Source: Lethocerus indicus (lineage: Eukaryota; Arthropoda; Insecta; Hemiptera; Belostomatidae). From it: DNA of 64,000 nt. The stretch is taken from NCBI GenBank assembly GCA_019843655.1, contig JACDQD010000006.1, positions 26,554,246 through 26,618,245 on the forward strand, written 5' to 3'. The position numbers were made by a program, and so were the translations under genes. Each line of letters begins with the position of its first letter. Within the stretch, counting starts at the first letter, position 1. The notes under the pieces are model-generated. The model was not told the DNA's origin. It worked only from the letters and a program-made list of their open reading frames with translations, and made no database searches. Of the stretch, positions 61,613-64,000 are shown one piece after another.

Positions 61613-63127
61613 CTGTGTTTATTCCTATCCTAACTGTCGCAGCAGAGTATATTCTGCGCGCATTTTATGAAACAACTTCAACCTGTAATTTTGTAGCTTA
61701 ATAAATCCTGGCGAATTCCCAAACTAATATCTTCAGATTAATATTCATATTTCAGTTTAGGTTATAGTTATTATATTTGTATCCTTTTTTTTACAATGAA
61801 ATATGACATAGGTGTTCATGATTACTACCTGGGGTAAGGAGAAGCAGATTATGTCCCGGGAGTCGGGAGTTCACCGGGGGGGGGGGGGGGTCAGTGGCAG
61901 AGTGGTAGCTTAAGGGTACGCGGCGGAAGGGTGTAACTTCCTTGTTGATAAACTAATATCAACTTTTAATATCGGAGCGGGCCGGCTCCGCCCGCCCTCA
62001 GTGCAAACTAGGACGGTCCCGAACCTCAAGTTCGTTACAGGGTATGGAGAGAAAAAAAAGGTCCTCGATTGGAGCCCACCCTTGGAAGACGGTCTGTATT
62101 AAGATAGAACTAAATTGTGTATAGTTCCTAGATGTGTATCATTTAATTACTTTAAAATTTTTCTAATAAACGTTATAATTATAATCTTAAGCGTTACGTA
62201 TTACCTTAACTGTATATTAGCGTTCTGTCAGCACTGTCTAACTCTGAAGACAGGGACAAGCCGAAATCGGTACCTAATTATCCTATATTTTGAGTATAAA
62301 CTAATGAATGAAGTCGGGATACATAGAATGGAATTAAATCAGAAACCCATCTTGGTTATGTTCTACATCTGCCTATATTACCGTTAACCAAATATATCCC
62401 AATAAATAATGTATATCCGTATTCATAGATTCCATCTAAATCACCCCCCAAACAATGAATTCCTTATTCATCATTAACCATATATTACCTTATAACCTTA
62501 ATATTATAATAGTAAATGCTTCGATCGAAGCTGTAGTTCGAAAATTTTTGGATCCGTGTCCCGATTCTCCGTTGAACGACAGAATTTTCTTTCAATTTCC
62601 AAGTGTATGTAATCGCGATGTAATTTGTTGCCCAATTTTCTCCAAGTGATAGCCCCACCTGAGACCAACGTTATGCCACCCGCCTAATTAGGACGATTGC
62701 CAATTAGGCACCAATAACATTTGATCGATCCTAGTCCCCCCTTTGAATTGTTGAGTCAGTTAATTCAAAACTATACAGTTTTCAGTGTAAACCAGGGCCT
62801 GCCTAGGAGGAGGGAGGTGGCTCTGAAAGGTGAACGAGCACCAAGTATAGATTTATACTACTTACAATTTTCTGTAACAAAGTTCATGCATATTTATAGC
62901 CATAAGTAATCAATCGGATAACACTTGTATATTTTATTATACGCGTTTTTGAATTGTTTAGTAACGTTTAATCATCAATATGGTCAGAACGCTGAATCGA
63001 TGTGAGCCCCAGCTCTCTTCCGCTAACTAGTCTGATTACTCAGTACATGTTTCTATCATTTCCGTAGATTTATTTGTCTATGAAAGTTTTGCTTTTCCTT
63101 TAAGTAAAGAATACTAGATATAGATTA
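61613..63127. other. Non-coding stretch with G run
   Basis: A run of about 15 G lies at 61876-61890, followed at 61897 by TGGCAGAGTGG, which fits a tRNA box A; no box B follows at the expected distance. Open frames at 62115-62649 are not recognisable. Confidence 0.5.
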
Positions 63128-64000
63128 ATTAACGCCACCCTGAGTGTGGTGCGGAAATGTACTTAACTAAATTTCGTTTGGTGCACTTCCACCGATAAAC
63201 TAGCGCCCCCTTGTGTGTGGCGTGGAAATGTACTTAACTAAAGTTCGTTGGGTCCACTTGCACCGATAAACTAGCGCCCCCTGAGGATGGTGCGGAAATG
63301 TACTTAACTAAAGTTCGTTGGGTTCACTTGCATTGATAAACTAGCGCCCACTGAGGGTGGTGCGGAAATGTACTTAACTAAAGTTCGTTGGGTTCACTTG
63401 CATTGATAAACTAGCGCCCCCTGAGGATGGTGCGGAAATGTACTTAACTAAAGTTCGTTGGGTCCACTTGCACCGATAAACTAGCGTCCACTGAGGGTGG
63501 TGCGGAAATGTACTTAACTAAAGTTCGTTGGGTCCACTTGCACCGATAAACTAGCGCCCCCTGAGGTGGTGCGGAAATGTACTTAACTAAAGTTCGTTGG
63601 GTTCACTTGCATTGATAAACTAGCGCCCTGAAATGTACTTAACTAAAGTTCGTTGGGTCCACTTGGCGCCCCTGAGTGTGGTGCGGAAATGTACTTAACT
63701 AAAGTTCGTTGGGTCCACTTGGCGCCCCTGAGTGTGGCGTGGAAATGTACTTAACTAAAGTTCGTTGGGTCCACTTGCACCGATAAACTAGCGCCCCCTG
63801 AGGATGGTGCGGAAATGTACTTAACTAAAGTTCGTTGGGTTCACTTGCATTGATAAACTAGCGCCCCCTAAGGATGGTGCGGAAATATACTTAATTAAAG
63901 TTCGTAGGTTGTACTTGCACCGATAAACTAGCGCCCCCTTGAGTGTGGATGTGGAAATGTACTTAACTAAATTTCATTAAATGTATTTAACTAAACCGGT
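63128..64000. repeat. 70-bp minisatellite array, about 12 units, open at window end
   Basis: Unit starts (gcggaaatgtactt) at 63151, 63222, 63292, 63362, 63432, 63502 and 63571 give a 70-bp period. Later units are shortened, for example at 63625 and 63665. Each holds taactaaagttcgttggg and gataaactagcgcc. It is the same monomer as in the Penelope-like copies 6, 8 and 9, in the opposite orientation to copy 8. The array continues past the window edge. Confidence 0.94.

Noticed and set aside
61890..61915. Box-A-like TGGCAGAGTGG after a G run
   Set aside because: No box B within 30-60 bases and no pairing acceptor stem.

Overview
The window looks like arthropod, most likely insect, nuclear DNA. 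It is AT-rich with many AT and AC/GA microsatellites, and it carries debris of Jockey-clade LINEs, a mariner element, a piggyBac-type MITE and Penelope-like retroelements. I see no bacterial gene organisation, no complete single-exon gene and no convincing tRNA or rRNA. Nearly everything is intron, intergenic DNA and repeats.

The one well-supported host gene is on the minus strand. Three exons (47912-48068, 45565-45624 and 19636-19841) join in phase to encode one CUB domain with all four canonical cysteines. The middle exon is only 60 nt long. The intron before the last exon is about 25.7 kb, so the span 19.6-48.1 kb is mostly the inside of this gene. The domain resembles a CUB domain of the insect suppressor-of-lurcher-1 (SOL-1) type, which would make it an extracellular or membrane accessory protein of glutamate receptors. 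That family call comes from memory. The remaining exons were not found; a SEA-like stretch at 61319-61612 and a UBA-like stretch at 11692-11757 are weak extra exon candidates.

The most distinctive system is a family of short non-autonomous fold-back retroelements, with about ten copies or fragments (191-437, 1532-1991, 6453-6932, 14229-14648, 15474-15613, 16404-17005, 20791-20830, 37411-38350, 41027-41564, 51218-51638). Each fuller copy has two inverted arms of about 100 bp. The right arm carries, and the left arm carries in antisense, a sequence that folds as a type I hammerhead ribozyme: stem I GCUA/UAGC, core CUGAAGA, a three-pair helix II, GAA, and a three-pair helix III without a loop followed by the cleavage C. 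Five of the copies have perfect flanking target-site duplications of varying length (8 to 14 bp) and a sixth has a 7-bp match. Hammerhead, inverted arms and variable duplications together point to Penelope-like elements (PLEs) moved by target-primed reverse transcription.

A 70-bp minisatellite monomer occurs inside several of these elements and also as a free array from 63128 to the end of the window, as if the elements seeded satellite DNA. Other tandem arrays are a 90-bp monomer array (about 20 units, 32374-34307) built of roughly 10-bp submotifs, a 49-bp array with alternating dimers (52312-52776), and a 340-bp monomer repeat (43507-43946, with a relative at 49142-49449).

Eight fragments of one Jockey-clade LINE family all retain the 3' end. 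Two of them lie tail to tail around the third CUB exon, an arrangement known to favour exon circularisation in other genes. An internally deleted mariner with intact long terminal repeats sits at 39273-39859. The remaining stretches are listed below with what little they hold.
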